A stretch of DNA of 7,519 nt from Bacillota bacterium (GTDB lineage: Bacteria; Bacillota; Clostridia; Lachnospirales; Lachnospiraceae): the NCBI GenBank assembly GCA_023398855.1, contig JAEWRS010000294.1, forward strand, positions 1-7,519, in the 5' to 3' direction. This document shows positions 1 to 7,280 of this stretch, piece after piece. Positions within the stretch are counted from its first letter, which is position 1; every line of letters begins with the position of its first letter. The position numbers and the translations under genes were made by a program. The notes beneath the pieces were generated by a model, which saw nothing but the letters and a program-made list of their open reading frames with translations, was not told the origin of the DNA and made no database searches.

Positions 1-872
1 TCACTCAGGAGTATACAGGACACCAGGCAGATATTTGTTATCTGATACCCATGTGGAAGGAGACAATGGATTTTGATACCTGCTACGGGGAAGAGGCTTA
101 TATTAAAAATGAGATCAAAAAGAACTCCCCGGATCCCAAACGCTCAGGTATAGCCGCAGTGGGAAATACAGGTATGGATGCTAACTGGACAGGCAACAAG
201 CTGGCTCAGGCAAATCTCTACGGATACGGCAGGCTTGTGTGGGACAATTCTCTAAGCTCCCAAGGTATTGCCAGGGAATGGGTGAATCAGACCTTTGATC
301 TTCCTAAAGAACAAGAGCAGAAAATTATAGACATTCTCACTACCTCCAGAGGCGTTTATGAAGACTATACCTGCCCTCTGGCGGTGGGATTTATGTGCAG
401 ACCCAATGTTCACTATGGAGCAGACATAGACGGACACGAATACGACAGGTGGGGGACCTATCATTATGCGGACCGCAATGGAGTAGGCAGAGAACGTTCT
501 GTTGCATATGGCACCGGGTATACAAGACAGTATTCAGATGCCAGATTCAGAGAATATGAAGACTTATCCACCTGCCCTGATGAGCTTTTGCTGTTTTTTC
601 ATCATGTACCATATACCCATGTCCTGCACTCAGGAAAAACTGTCATACAGCACATATATGACACACATTTTTCAGGGGTGGAGATGGTGGAGCAGTACGA
701 GAGAACCTGGGAAAGTCTGGAGCCTTTTCTGGATGAAGAAAGCTACACCAATGTAAGAGACCGCCTGAAACGACAGAAAGAAAATGCAGTCAATTGGCGG
801 GATCAAATCAATACTTACTTTTACCGGAAGTCTGGAATTTCCGATGCTCTTGGCAGAAAGATTTATGATTAA
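1..872 (+). CDS. aguA: GH67 alpha-glucuronidase, C-terminal part (5' end outside window)
   Basis: This is the C-terminal part of a family 67 alpha-glucuronidase. The family removes (4-O-methyl-)glucuronic acid from the non-reducing end of short xylo-oligosaccharides (aldouronic acids), usually in the cytoplasm. The frame is open from position 3 to the window edge, so the ATG at 51 is internal and about 289 residues are visible of a family length near 680. Counting from codon 3-5, family-typical stretches are DANWTGNKLAQANLYGYGR (about residues 59-78), the DGHEYDRWGTYHYADRNG region (143-160) and FFHHVPYTHVLHSGKT (198-213). The T-Q-E-Y at the very start may carry the second catalytic carboxylate of GH67 (Glu393 in the Cellvibrio enzyme), but that is inference; the acid Glu lies outside. 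It is followed on the same strand by a sugar ABC transporter, which fits uptake of its substrate. Confidence 0.95.
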   Translation, partial: TQEYTGHQADICYLIPMWKETMDFDTCYGEEAYIKNEIKKNSPDPKRSGIAAVGNTGMDANWTGNKLAQANLYGYGRLVWDNSLSSQGIAREWVNQTFDLPKEQEQKIIDILTTSRGVYEDYTCPLAVGFMCRPNVHYGADIDGHEYDRWGTYHYADRNGVGRERSVAYGTGYTRQYSDARFREYEDLSTCPDELLLFFHHVPYTHVLHSGKTVIQHIYDTHFSGVEMVEQYERTWESLEPFLDEESYTNVRDRLKRQKENAVNWRDQINTYFYRKSGISDALGRKIYD

Positions 873-877
873 TCTTA

Positions 878-901
878 CCAGGTGTTCATGGTGTTACCTG
901 G
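878..901 (+). repeat. Short inverted repeat after aguA, possibly at a promoter
   Basis: Arms CCAGGT (878-883) and ACCTGG (896-901) are perfect 6-base inverted repeats 12 bases apart. The hexamer GGTGTT occurs at 881 and 890, and again at 928. No T run follows, so this is not a convincing terminator. A weak promoter-like pair overlaps it (TTCATG at 885-890, then TATAAA at 909-914, spacing 18). An operator upstream of the transporter genes is possible, but the evidence is only the symmetry and position. Confidence 0.25.
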
Positions 902-976
902 CCTCACTTATAAAATCAGACTCAATAGGTGTTGCAAACCCTGTAAAAATAAAAAGAAAAGGATGGGAAAGGTATT

Positions 977-2359
977 ATGAAAAAGTGGAAAAGAAGTTCA
1001 GCTGTTCTTGCAGCAGTATTAACGGCAACAGTCAGTATGATTGGCTGCGGTAGCAACGGAGGAGGCTCGGAGCAGGCCAATGCGGTGACATCGGCGAACT
1101 CCGGTGAGGCAAAGGCAGATGCTGCTTCGGGTGGGCTTGCCCAGATTAGTTTTTCCTGGTGGGGCAATGACGACCGTCATCAGGCGACACAGGAGGCCAT
1201 TGATGCATTTAATAAGGCTCATGAAGGTTCCATTGTAGTGACAGGAGAACCGTCTGGCTTCGGGAATCTGGAAGAGACTTTTGCCACCCGCTATGCGGGC
1301 GGTACGGAAGCGGATATTATGACTGTTAATTATCCCTGGCTCATCAAATACAGCCCAGATGGCACTGGTTTCTATGATTTGGATCAAGTATCTGATATCA
1401 TAGATTTTTCACAGTATGATCCTGGATTTTTTGAGACAGGAAAAACCGGTGGTGTCATGCAGGCAATTCCTTACGGACAGAATACCCTGGGCGTCTATTT
1501 AAATAAATCAGCATTTGAAAGAGCAGGTATCAAAGAAATTCCTGCTACATTTGAAGCGTATAAGGAAGCAGCCAAGGCTGTTACAGCACAAACCCCCAAC
1601 GCTTATTTAATTGTAAGTCCAACCTTCCGCTTTGCAGCGGTTTATTATCTGCAGCAGAAGACCGGAAAAGGGGAATTCGATGAAAATTTAAATATGAATT
1701 ATACGGCAGATGACTACAAGGAAGCAATGACCTGGTACAAGGAACTTGCAGATCTTCACGTATTTTGTTCCAGACAGGATTACCTGGAAAATGTAGGAAA
1801 TGACCCTGTATCCATCGCCCAGAATGCAAAATACATTGACAGCGGATATTTGGGAGTCCTTGAGTGGACTGGCGGAATTGCTTCCAATGCACAGACACTT
1901 GCAGATAAGGGAGATGAGCTCATTGTGGCTCCCCTTCCCACCATAGACGGAGCGGTATTTAAAGGAACCATGGCGAAACCCTCTCTGACATTTGCTATTT
2001 CAAAAAACAGCAAGCATCCTAAGGAAGCGGCAGAGTTTTTACAGTATATCTTAAATGATCCGGAAGGCACGAAGCTCATGGGTTCCAAAAGAGGTATGGT
2101 GGCATCGAAGGCTGCTAAAGCGACTCTTGAAGCTGACGGACAAATTACTGGTGCTGTTAAGCAGGCTTATGACTTCACAAATCAGGCAGAAGTAATCAAT
2201 AACTCTCCTGTCTTTGAGGATGCTGTATTTACAAGATCTTATGAGAGCAATTATGAGAAGTATGAACTGGGGGCCAGCACGGCTGAAGAAGCGGCCCAGG
2301 CATTCTTTGACGAAGCAGCAGCTCAGGTTGCAAAGCTGAAGGCTGAATATGGAAAATAA
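977..2359 (+). CDS. Family 1 sugar-binding lipoprotein of a CUT1 ABC transporter
   Basis: This is the extracellular solute-binding protein of a carbohydrate ABC importer (460 residues, normal for bacterial family 1). A basic N-terminus (MKKWKR), a hydrophobic core and a lipobox M-I-G-C with Cys24 show a lipid-anchored protein; Met at the -3 lipobox position is slightly unusual. A low-complexity Gly/Ser/Ala linker follows (to about residue 55), then the mature domain opens with SFSWWGNDDRHQATQEAID, typical of oligosaccharide-binding members. The stretch GTKLMGSKRGMVAS near residue 370 is the usual C-lobe signature. A purine-rich ribosome site (GGATGGGAAAGG) lies just upstream of ATG 977. The gene lies between aguA and the two permeases, so the likely ligand is an aldouronic acid or decorated xylo-oligosaccharide. 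That ligand is inferred from context only. Confidence 0.93.
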   Translation: MKKWKRSSAVLAAVLTATVSMIGCGSNGGGSEQANAVTSANSGEAKADAASGGLAQISFSWWGNDDRHQATQEAIDAFNKAHEGSIVVTGEPSGFGNLEETFATRYAGGTEADIMTVNYPWLIKYSPDGTGFYDLDQVSDIIDFSQYDPGFFETGKTGGVMQAIPYGQNTLGVYLNKSAFERAGIKEIPATFEAYKEAAKAVTAQTPNAYLIVSPTFRFAAVYYLQQKTGKGEFDENLNMNYTADDYKEAMTWYKELADLHVFCSRQDYLENVGNDPVSIAQNAKYIDSGYLGVLEWTGGIASNAQTLADKGDELIVAPLPTIDGAVFKGTMAKPSLTFAISKNSKHPKEAAEFLQYILNDPEGTKLMGSKRGMVASKAAKATLEADGQITGAVKQAYDFTNQAEVINNSPVFEDAVFTRSYESNYEKYELGASTAEEAAQAFFDEAAAQVAKLKAEYGK

Positions 2360-2405
2360 ATAAAATTAATACAGCCGGTTGGAAAAACAATTCCTGTTTT
2401 ACCAG

Positions 2406-2439
2406 TCATTGCGGGTCTGCCTGGTGCAGCCCGCAATGA
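2406..2439 (+). promoter_or_regulatory. Strong intercistronic hairpin between binding protein and permease genes
   Basis: Arms TCATTGCGGG (2406-2415) and CCCGCAATGA (2430-2439) pair perfectly over 10 bases. After a one-base bulge (T2416), CTGC (2417-2420) pairs with GCAG (2426-2429), leaving a 5-base loop. The downstream bases AAGCTTATTAACC are not a T tract, so complete intrinsic termination is unlikely. In binding-protein-dependent importers, hairpins at this position often stabilise upstream mRNA or cause partial termination, giving more binding protein than permease. That role is inferred here. Confidence 0.7.
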
Positions 2440-2485
2440 TAAGCTTATTAACCACATAGCTCTTAGCAGCTACACATTCTTAACT

Positions 2486-2491
2486 AGGAGG
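2486..2491 (+). promoter_or_regulatory. Ribosome binding site that fixes a TTG start
   Basis: A perfect AGGAGG lies 7 bases before TTG at 2499. The same frame has a stop (TAA, 2481-2483) just upstream and no ATG or GTG between, so TTG is the only start that keeps the first membrane helix of the permease. Confidence 0.85.
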
Positions 2492-2498
2492 AATTTCT

Positions 2499-3371
2499 TT
2501 GAAAAACAGCAAGATCGGGCTTTTGTATATTCTCCCCTGGATAATCGGAATGGTTTTTCTTACATTGTATCCGTTTATAAATGCGCTTTTTATCAGTTTT
2601 ACGGATTACAACCTGGTCCGGGAGCCGAATTTTATTGGATTTGCCAACTATGCAAAGCTATTGAAGGATAAAGACTTTTTGGGTACACTGAGGCAGACCC
2701 TAATATATACGGTAATTACAGTACCTTTGCAGCTTTCATTTGCTCTGTTTATCGCTTTTATTCTGAATTTTAAATTAAAAGCAATTAATTTCTATCGTAC
2801 GGCGTATTATGTACCTTCCCTTCTGGGGGGAAATGTGGCTGTTGCAGTATTATGGCGTTTTTTGTTCCGGCAGGATGGGTTTATTAATCATTTTTTAGGC
2901 ATATTTGGTGTGGGACCTGTAAAATGGCTGTCTTCCGCATCTGGAGCAATGGCTGTTATTGTGCTTTTAAAAGTCTGGCAGTTTGGTTCGGCCATGCTGA
3001 TTTTCCTGGCAGCACTTAAGGAGGTGCCTCAGGATTTATATGAAGCTGCAAGTGTGGATGGAGCGACAAAACCTTATTCATTTTTCAAGATTACCCTCCC
3101 TTTGATTACCCCCACCATTTTTTTTAACCTGGTCATGCAGCTGGTCAATGCGTTCCAGGAATTCAACGGGCCATATCTGATAACAAAGAAAGGTCCGTTA
3201 AATTCTACTTATCTTACGTCAATGTTTATTTATGACAATGCCTTCCAGCTTTTTAATATGGGTTACGCAAGCGCCGCCAGCTGGCTCTTGTTTCTTATCA
3301 TAGTATCTGTTACGGTAGTATTATTTACCACCCAGGACCGCTGGGTATTTTATTCGGATAAGGGGGAATAA
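2499..3371 (+). CDS. CUT1 sugar ABC transporter permease 1 (MalF/UgpA/LplB type)
   Basis: This is an integral membrane subunit of the sugar importer, 290 residues, the usual size for short CUT1 permeases with about six helices. Helix 1 starts near residue 7 (GLLYILPWIIGMVFLTLYPF), and further hydrophobic segments lie near 68-90, 105-122, 150-172, 203-222 and 259-278. The cytoplasmic EAA loop that docks on the ATPase is clear: E182-A-A-S-V-D-G, ending L200-P201. The start is TTG, supported by a perfect AGGAGG 7 bases upstream. Its stop is one base from the next gene, so the two permeases are surely co-transcribed. No ATPase gene lies in this cluster; a shared MsmK/MsiK-type ATPase elsewhere in the genome is the common arrangement in Firmicutes. 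Confidence 0.93.
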   Translation: MKNSKIGLLYILPWIIGMVFLTLYPFINALFISFTDYNLVREPNFIGFANYAKLLKDKDFLGTLRQTLIYTVITVPLQLSFALFIAFILNFKLKAINFYRTAYYVPSLLGGNVAVAVLWRFLFRQDGFINHFLGIFGVGPVKWLSSASGAMAVIVLLKVWQFGSAMLIFLAALKEVPQDLYEAASVDGATKPYSFFKITLPLITPTIFFNLVMQLVNAFQEFNGPYLITKKGPLNSTYLTSMFIYDNAFQLFNMGYASAASWLLFLIIVSVTVVLFTTQDRWVFYSDKGE

Positions 3372-3372
3372 C

Positions 3373-4257
3373 ATGGCACGGACTATCTTGGTCAGTCAGG
3401 TGGAAAGACGCAGAAGAAGAAAGTTTATTATCAATGCTGTTATGAGATATACCATACTTACGGCAGTGGCTCTGGTCATGATTTACCCAATTATCTGGCT
3501 TGTGGGAGCTACGTTTAAAACAAATAATGAAATTTTTACATCCATAAATTTCATGCCAAAAAGAATCGATTTTACTCCCTATATCAATGGCTGGAAAACC
3601 AGAACGAAATTTACCTTTACTACGTTTTTTTTAAATACATTCAGTTTTGTTATACCAAAGATTCTGTTTTGCCTCATAACAAGCACGTTGGTTGCCTATG
3701 GATTTGCCAGATTCCAATTTCCTTTGAAGAAGGTGTTTTTCTCAATACTTATGGCGACTATGTTTTTGCCGTCGGTTGTAACCAGGATCCCTTTGTACCT
3801 GTTGTGGAAAAATCTGGGACTTCTAAATACCTACATTCCCTTGGTGGCTCCAACCTTATTTGCTAATGAGCCATTTTTCGTATTTTTGCTGATCCAGTTT
3901 ATGCGCTCCATACCAACATACTTAGATGAGGCGGCAACCATAGACGGGTGCAATTCATTTGGGATTTTGACCATGATTCTGCTCCCGGCTTTGAAACCGG
4001 CACTGATCAGCTGTATGATTTTTCAGTTCGTGTGGAGCTTTAACGATTTCTTAGGACCGTTGATCTATGTGACAAGCCTTGGGAATTATCCGGTGTCACT
4101 GGCTCTGAAAATGTCTATTGACCAAAGCAGCGGAATCGTGGAATGGAACCAGATCCTGGCCATGTCATTCCTGGCGCTGCTCCCGGCACTGATCCTGTTT
4201 TTCTGCTGCCAGAAGTATTTTGTAGAGGGAGTGACCAGTTCAGGAGTAAAAGGATGA
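3373..4257 (+). CDS. CUT1 sugar ABC transporter permease 2 (MalG/UgpE/LplC type)
   Basis: This is the second membrane subunit, predicted to pair with the 2499-3371 product in the importer channel. It has 294 residues with a polybasic cytoplasmic N-terminus (ERRRRRKF, residues 11-18) and a first helix at about 27-46. Further hydrophobic segments lie near 86-110, 121-140, 157-177, 208-230 and 261-279. The EAA loop reads E186-A-A-T-I-D-G-C and ends L204-P205; Cys replaces the commoner Ala after D-G, a tolerated position. The ribosome site AGGGGGAA (3361-3368) overlaps the end of permease 1, and the two genes are one base apart. Its stop overlaps the start of the esterase gene (ATGA), indicating translational coupling. 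Confidence 0.93.
   Translation: MARTILVSQVERRRRRKFIINAVMRYTILTAVALVMIYPIIWLVGATFKTNNEIFTSINFMPKRIDFTPYINGWKTRTKFTFTTFFLNTFSFVIPKILFCLITSTLVAYGFARFQFPLKKVFFSILMATMFLPSVVTRIPLYLLWKNLGLLNTYIPLVAPTLFANEPFFVFLLIQFMRSIPTYLDEAATIDGCNSFGILTMILLPALKPALISCMIFQFVWSFNDFLGPLIYVTSLGNYPVSLALKMSIDQSSGIVEWNQILAMSFLALLPALILFFCCQKYFVEGVTSSGVKG
4242..4246 (+). promoter_or_regulatory. Ribosome binding site that decides the esterase start
   Basis: AGGAG lies 7 bases before ATG 4254. The frame stays open back to an ATG at 4143 inside permease 2, but that extension (37 residues) is only permease sequence read out of frame and lacks the family's N-terminal fold. The protein beginning at 4254 starts directly with the expected beta-sandwich. 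Confidence 0.8.
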
Positions 4258-6125
4258 GCAGTTTACGTGTTACCCCATATATTTCAGACCATGCGGTTCT
4301 TCAGAGAAATGAATTCATTGCCATAAGAGGTACGGCTGATGCAGGAGAACGGGTAGAAGCCACACTATTTAATGAAGATGGAGAAGTGGGATTCAGAGAA
4401 GAGACCTACACAAAAGATGACGGAAGCTGGAAGCTTATGTTTATGCCTATGGAGGCAGGAGGTCCCTATTCCATTTCCATTACCTGGTCAGGCAGGAGAA
4501 ATGTATTTTCTGATATTTATATAGGAGATGTCTGGCTCTTGTCTGGTCAGTCAAATATGCAGCTGCCGATGAACCGGGTAAGGTACCGGTTCGCTGAGGA
4601 GCACGGGAGAGATGGAGATCCGCTGATCCGTCAGTTTACCGTGCCGGTCCAGTGGAATTTTAAAGAACCTGCAGATGAATTGACGGGCGGAAGATGGGAA
4701 AGCTATTCAAAGGAGTGTGCTTCCTGCTTTTCGGCGGTAGGATACTTCTTTGGAGCAAAGCTATTGGAACGGTATCATATACCCATAGGACTTATACTCA
4801 CTGCAGTGGGGGGGACACCAATCCAGGCTTGGATGAGCAAAAATGCGCTGACAGTTTTTCCGGGTAAAGCAAAGGAAGCAAGCCAGTGCAAATCAGATAG
4901 CTATATCAGCTGTATACAAAAAGAGGATGAAGAGAGATGTTTGTCGTGGTATCAGCACTTAGATGAGACTGATCAGGGGATTTTGGAGGACTGGTTTCAT
5001 GACGGTTTGCACAATGAGTGGAAAGCAGTCAGCCTTACTGAAGATTTTTTAGAAAATGAGGATTTTAAAAGGCCGGGATCTGTCTGGTTCAAAAAGACTG
5101 TGACAATACCGCCTGCCCTTTCAGGCAAGCCGTTTCGCCTATCCATGGGAACCATCAAGGATGCAGATTATACGTACATAGATGGGCTGTGCATTGGAAA
5201 TACCACTTATAAATATCCCCCCAGGGAATATCTTTCTGATGGTCTGTCTCCAGGGGATCATGAGATTACAATACGTGTGATTGCTGTGTCTGAGAGAATC
5301 AGTTTTACCAGGGGGAAAGCCTTTCAGATGATCTTTGAATCAGGAGAGATATGGTCCATCTCTGAAGATTGGAAGTATAAAAGAGGTGCGTCTATGGCAG
5401 CTCTTTCTCCGCCTGTTTTCTTTGAGAGAAAACCCATGGGGATGTACCAGTCCATGATCGCGCCGCTTCATGATTTCCCTATCAGAGGAATGTGCTGGTA
5501 CCAGGGGGAGAGCAATGCTGACGAGTTCCTTTCTTATCCAAAGTATTTCAGGCGCATGATAGAGGATTACAGACGGCAATGGCATATGGGAAAGTTTCCT
5601 GTTATTTACGTTCAGCTGCCTAATTATGATCTGGAAGATGGGGGAAACTGGGTTCAATTCCGAAATATGCAGCAAAGCCTTGTAAAGCTGCCTAACTGCG
5701 CTATGGTGGTTACCATTGATTGCGGTGAATACAATGACTTGCATCCAACAGATAAAAAGACGGTTGGAGAGAGAATGGCAATGGCGGCTTATAAAATTGC
5801 TTATCATGAGACGGGTGCATGGCTGTCACCTGTATTTTCCCGCGCTGAAAAGCATGGTGATGATATCATACTCCACTTTACTCATGGAGAGAGTGGTTTT
5901 ACTGTAATGGGCGGCAGGTCTGGCGGGTTTGAAGTCTGCATGTCAGGAAAATGGGATTCAGATTGTTTTGAAATCCGAATCCAGGGCAATGCAGTGATTC
6001 TGCATGTTCCAAATGGTGAGACAATTACCGGGGTGCGCTACGCCTGGTCAAACAATCCTGTAAATGGTATGTTATGTTCGGCATCTGGACTGCCCGTATC
6101 TCCGTTTGAGACTGGGATTGAATGA
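4254..6125 (+). CDS. Cytoplasmic SGNH carbohydrate acetylesterase (sialate O-acetylesterase family)
   Basis: This 623-residue hydrolase is predicted to remove O-acetyl groups from sugars. Domain order: an N-terminal beta-sandwich (about 1-85), the first half of the SGNH/SASA fold (86-200), a linker (200-275), an inserted jelly-roll domain resembling the GH2 sugar-binding fold (about 276-375), the second SASA half (385-525) and a C-terminal beta region (530-623). Catalytic landmarks are L-S-G-Q-S100-N-M (nucleophile), A-V-G-G-T-P (184-189), W-Y-Q-G-E-S-N (415-421) and D495-L-H497-P (acid/base pair). All three triad members are present, so the enzyme should be active. There is no signal peptide, so it should act on imported oligosaccharides. 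Start overlaps the permease 2 stop by four bases. 'Sialate' is a family label; next to GH67 an acetyl-xylo-oligosaccharide substrate, as in CE20-like esterases, is more likely (inference). Confidence 0.88.
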   Translation: MSSLRVTPYISDHAVLQRNEFIAIRGTADAGERVEATLFNEDGEVGFREETYTKDDGSWKLMFMPMEAGGPYSISITWSGRRNVFSDIYIGDVWLLSGQSNMQLPMNRVRYRFAEEHGRDGDPLIRQFTVPVQWNFKEPADELTGGRWESYSKECASCFSAVGYFFGAKLLERYHIPIGLILTAVGGTPIQAWMSKNALTVFPGKAKEASQCKSDSYISCIQKEDEERCLSWYQHLDETDQGILEDWFHDGLHNEWKAVSLTEDFLENEDFKRPGSVWFKKTVTIPPALSGKPFRLSMGTIKDADYTYIDGLCIGNTTYKYPPREYLSDGLSPGDHEITIRVIAVSERISFTRGKAFQMIFESGEIWSISEDWKYKRGASMAALSPPVFFERKPMGMYQSMIAPLHDFPIRGMCWYQGESNADEFLSYPKYFRRMIEDYRRQWHMGKFPVIYVQLPNYDLEDGGNWVQFRNMQQSLVKLPNCAMVVTIDCGEYNDLHPTDKKTVGERMAMAAYKIAYHETGAWLSPVFSRAEKHGDDIILHFTHGESGFTVMGGRSGGFEVCMSGKWDSDCFEIRIQGNAVILHVPNGETITGVRYAWSNNPVNGMLCSASGLPVSPFETGIE

Positions 6126-6142
6126 GAGCTGATTAAATAATG

Positions 6143-6188
6143 AAAAAAAGATACAGAACCAGAGCGGATCGATCCTGTATCTTTTTTT
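6143..6188. terminator. Bidirectional intrinsic terminator between convergent genes
   Basis: Arms AAAAAAAGATACAG (6143-6156) and CTGTATCTTTTTTT (6175-6188) are perfect 14-base inverted repeats. The A tract and T tract make it work on both strands. It starts 17 bases after the esterase stop and ends 8 bases from the stop of the convergent lipoprotein gene. The 18-base loop region also contains the self-complementary GGATCGATCC (6166-6175), whose last base is the first base of the right arm. Confidence 0.93.
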
Positions 6189-6196
6189 GTGGGGAT

Positions 6197-7204
6197 TTAT
6201 TTTGCAGCTTTTTCTGAATAAGTGGTGGTTACAAGAGTCTCATAAGGAACCCGTTCCTTTAGCTGTCCTGCTTCCTCCAGAATGTTTTCCAGAAGCTCAA
6301 AGCTCTCTTTCTCAAATACAGTATCCTTTTTCCAGGTATCCTGAGCTTTATACCGTTCAATAATAGCAGCAATGGTGGCTACGTCAGTCTCTTTGAACTG
6401 GGGCTGGATCACTTTTGCAATCTCTTCTGAGGAATGGGAATTTACGTATTCCAAACCTTTTTGTATAGCATTGGTGAATTTCTGAATGATCTTCGGGTTC
6501 TTTTCCATATAGCTTTTCTTAGCGCTGTAAGCGGTATATGGGATATAACCGGAATCAACTCCCAGGGAGGCCACGACATGGCCGTTGCCTTCCTTTTCAA
6601 GCCCAGTGGCAAATGGTTCAAACTCTACGGTATAATCTGCATCATTGCTGGTAAAGGCTGCTGCAGTCAGCCCAAAGTTTATGCTCTGGTCAATGGTTAA
6701 GTCCGTGGCAGGGTCAATGCCGTTTTTCTTAAGAATGTATTCAAATACCATCTGCGGCATTCCGCCGGCCCTTCCGCCGAGAACCTTTTTCTCTTTTAAA
6801 TCTGTCCATTTAAAATCAGGCTGGGGTTCTCTTCCGACAAGAAAGTTTCCGGCTCTCTGGGTTAGCTGGGCAAAGTTAACGGCGTAGTCCTTAGAGCCAT
6901 TTGCATAAGTATAGATGCTGGCCTCTGAACCCATAAAACCGATATCAGCGTCTCCTGAAATCAATGCGGTCATGACCTTGTCGGCACCGGCACCGTTTAC
7001 CAAGGTCAGATTAATCCCCTCATCTTCAAAATATCCCAGTTCAATGGCTGAATACTGGGGAGCATAGAAGATAGAATGGGCTACTTCATTTAGTGTGACC
7101 GGAGCCAGTTCGGATGCTTTTGCACCCTTACCGCAGGCAGTCAGGCTAAGTATAGTCGCTCCGGTAAGTATGGCCGCCAGAAAAAAGTAACAGGCTTTTC
7201 TCAT
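6197..7204 (-). CDS. NMT1/SsuA/TauA-class substrate-binding lipoprotein, ligand unknown
   Basis: This is the binding protein of an ABC importer, 335 residues, usual for the NMT1/THI5-like, SsuA/TauA group (small organic ligands such as sulfonates, nitrate-like ions or pyrimidine precursors). The signal peptide ends in a classical lipobox L-T-A-C with Cys24. Family features include FYAPQYSAIELGYFEDEGI (about 46-64), ALISGDADIGFMGSEASI (79-97) with the typical glycine and acidic pattern, and GGRAGGMPQMVFEYILKKNG (143-162). An AAGGAGG ribosome site (7210-7216) lies 5 bases before the ATG. It lacks the WFPN-like start seen in the thiamine-precursor protein ThiY, and no TPP-type leader is visible, so no ligand is assigned. 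No partner permease or ATPase is in the window; they would have to lie beyond the right edge. It ends on the shared terminator, so it is the last gene of its unit. Confidence 0.88.
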   Translation of the reverse strand: MRKACYFFLAAILTGATILSLTACGKGAKASELAPVTLNEVAHSIFYAPQYSAIELGYFEDEGINLTLVNGAGADKVMTALISGDADIGFMGSEASIYTYANGSKDYAVNFAQLTQRAGNFLVGREPQPDFKWTDLKEKKVLGGRAGGMPQMVFEYILKKNGIDPATDLTIDQSINFGLTAAAFTSNDADYTVEFEPFATGLEKEGNGHVVASLGVDSGYIPYTAYSAKKSYMEKNPKIIQKFTNAIQKGLEYVNSHSSEEIAKVIQPQFKETDVATIAAIIERYKAQDTWKKDTVFEKESFELLENILEEAGQLKERVPYETLVTTTYSEKAAK

Positions 7205-7280
7205 AAAATCCTCCTTAGGGAAATCTTAATACTACATTTTATTATTGGAATATGGGAAGGTACTTTGTCTCATAAAATTT

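Noticed and set aside
51..53. ATG at 51 as the start of a 273-residue protein
   Set aside because: The frame is open to the window edge and the preceding residues (TQEYTGHQ...) already fit GH67, so this Met is internal.
252..464. Minus-strand and other out-of-frame ORFs overlapping the real genes (also 1019-1387, 1581-2088, 5340-5807, 6434-6887)
   Set aside because: They lie wholly inside well-identified genes in other frames, have no recognisable domains and no ribosome sites that I could support.
4143..4253. Longer start for the esterase, giving 660 residues
   Set aside because: The extra 37 residues lie within permease 2 in another frame. The ATG at 4254 has a well-placed AGGAG and begins at the family's natural N-terminus.
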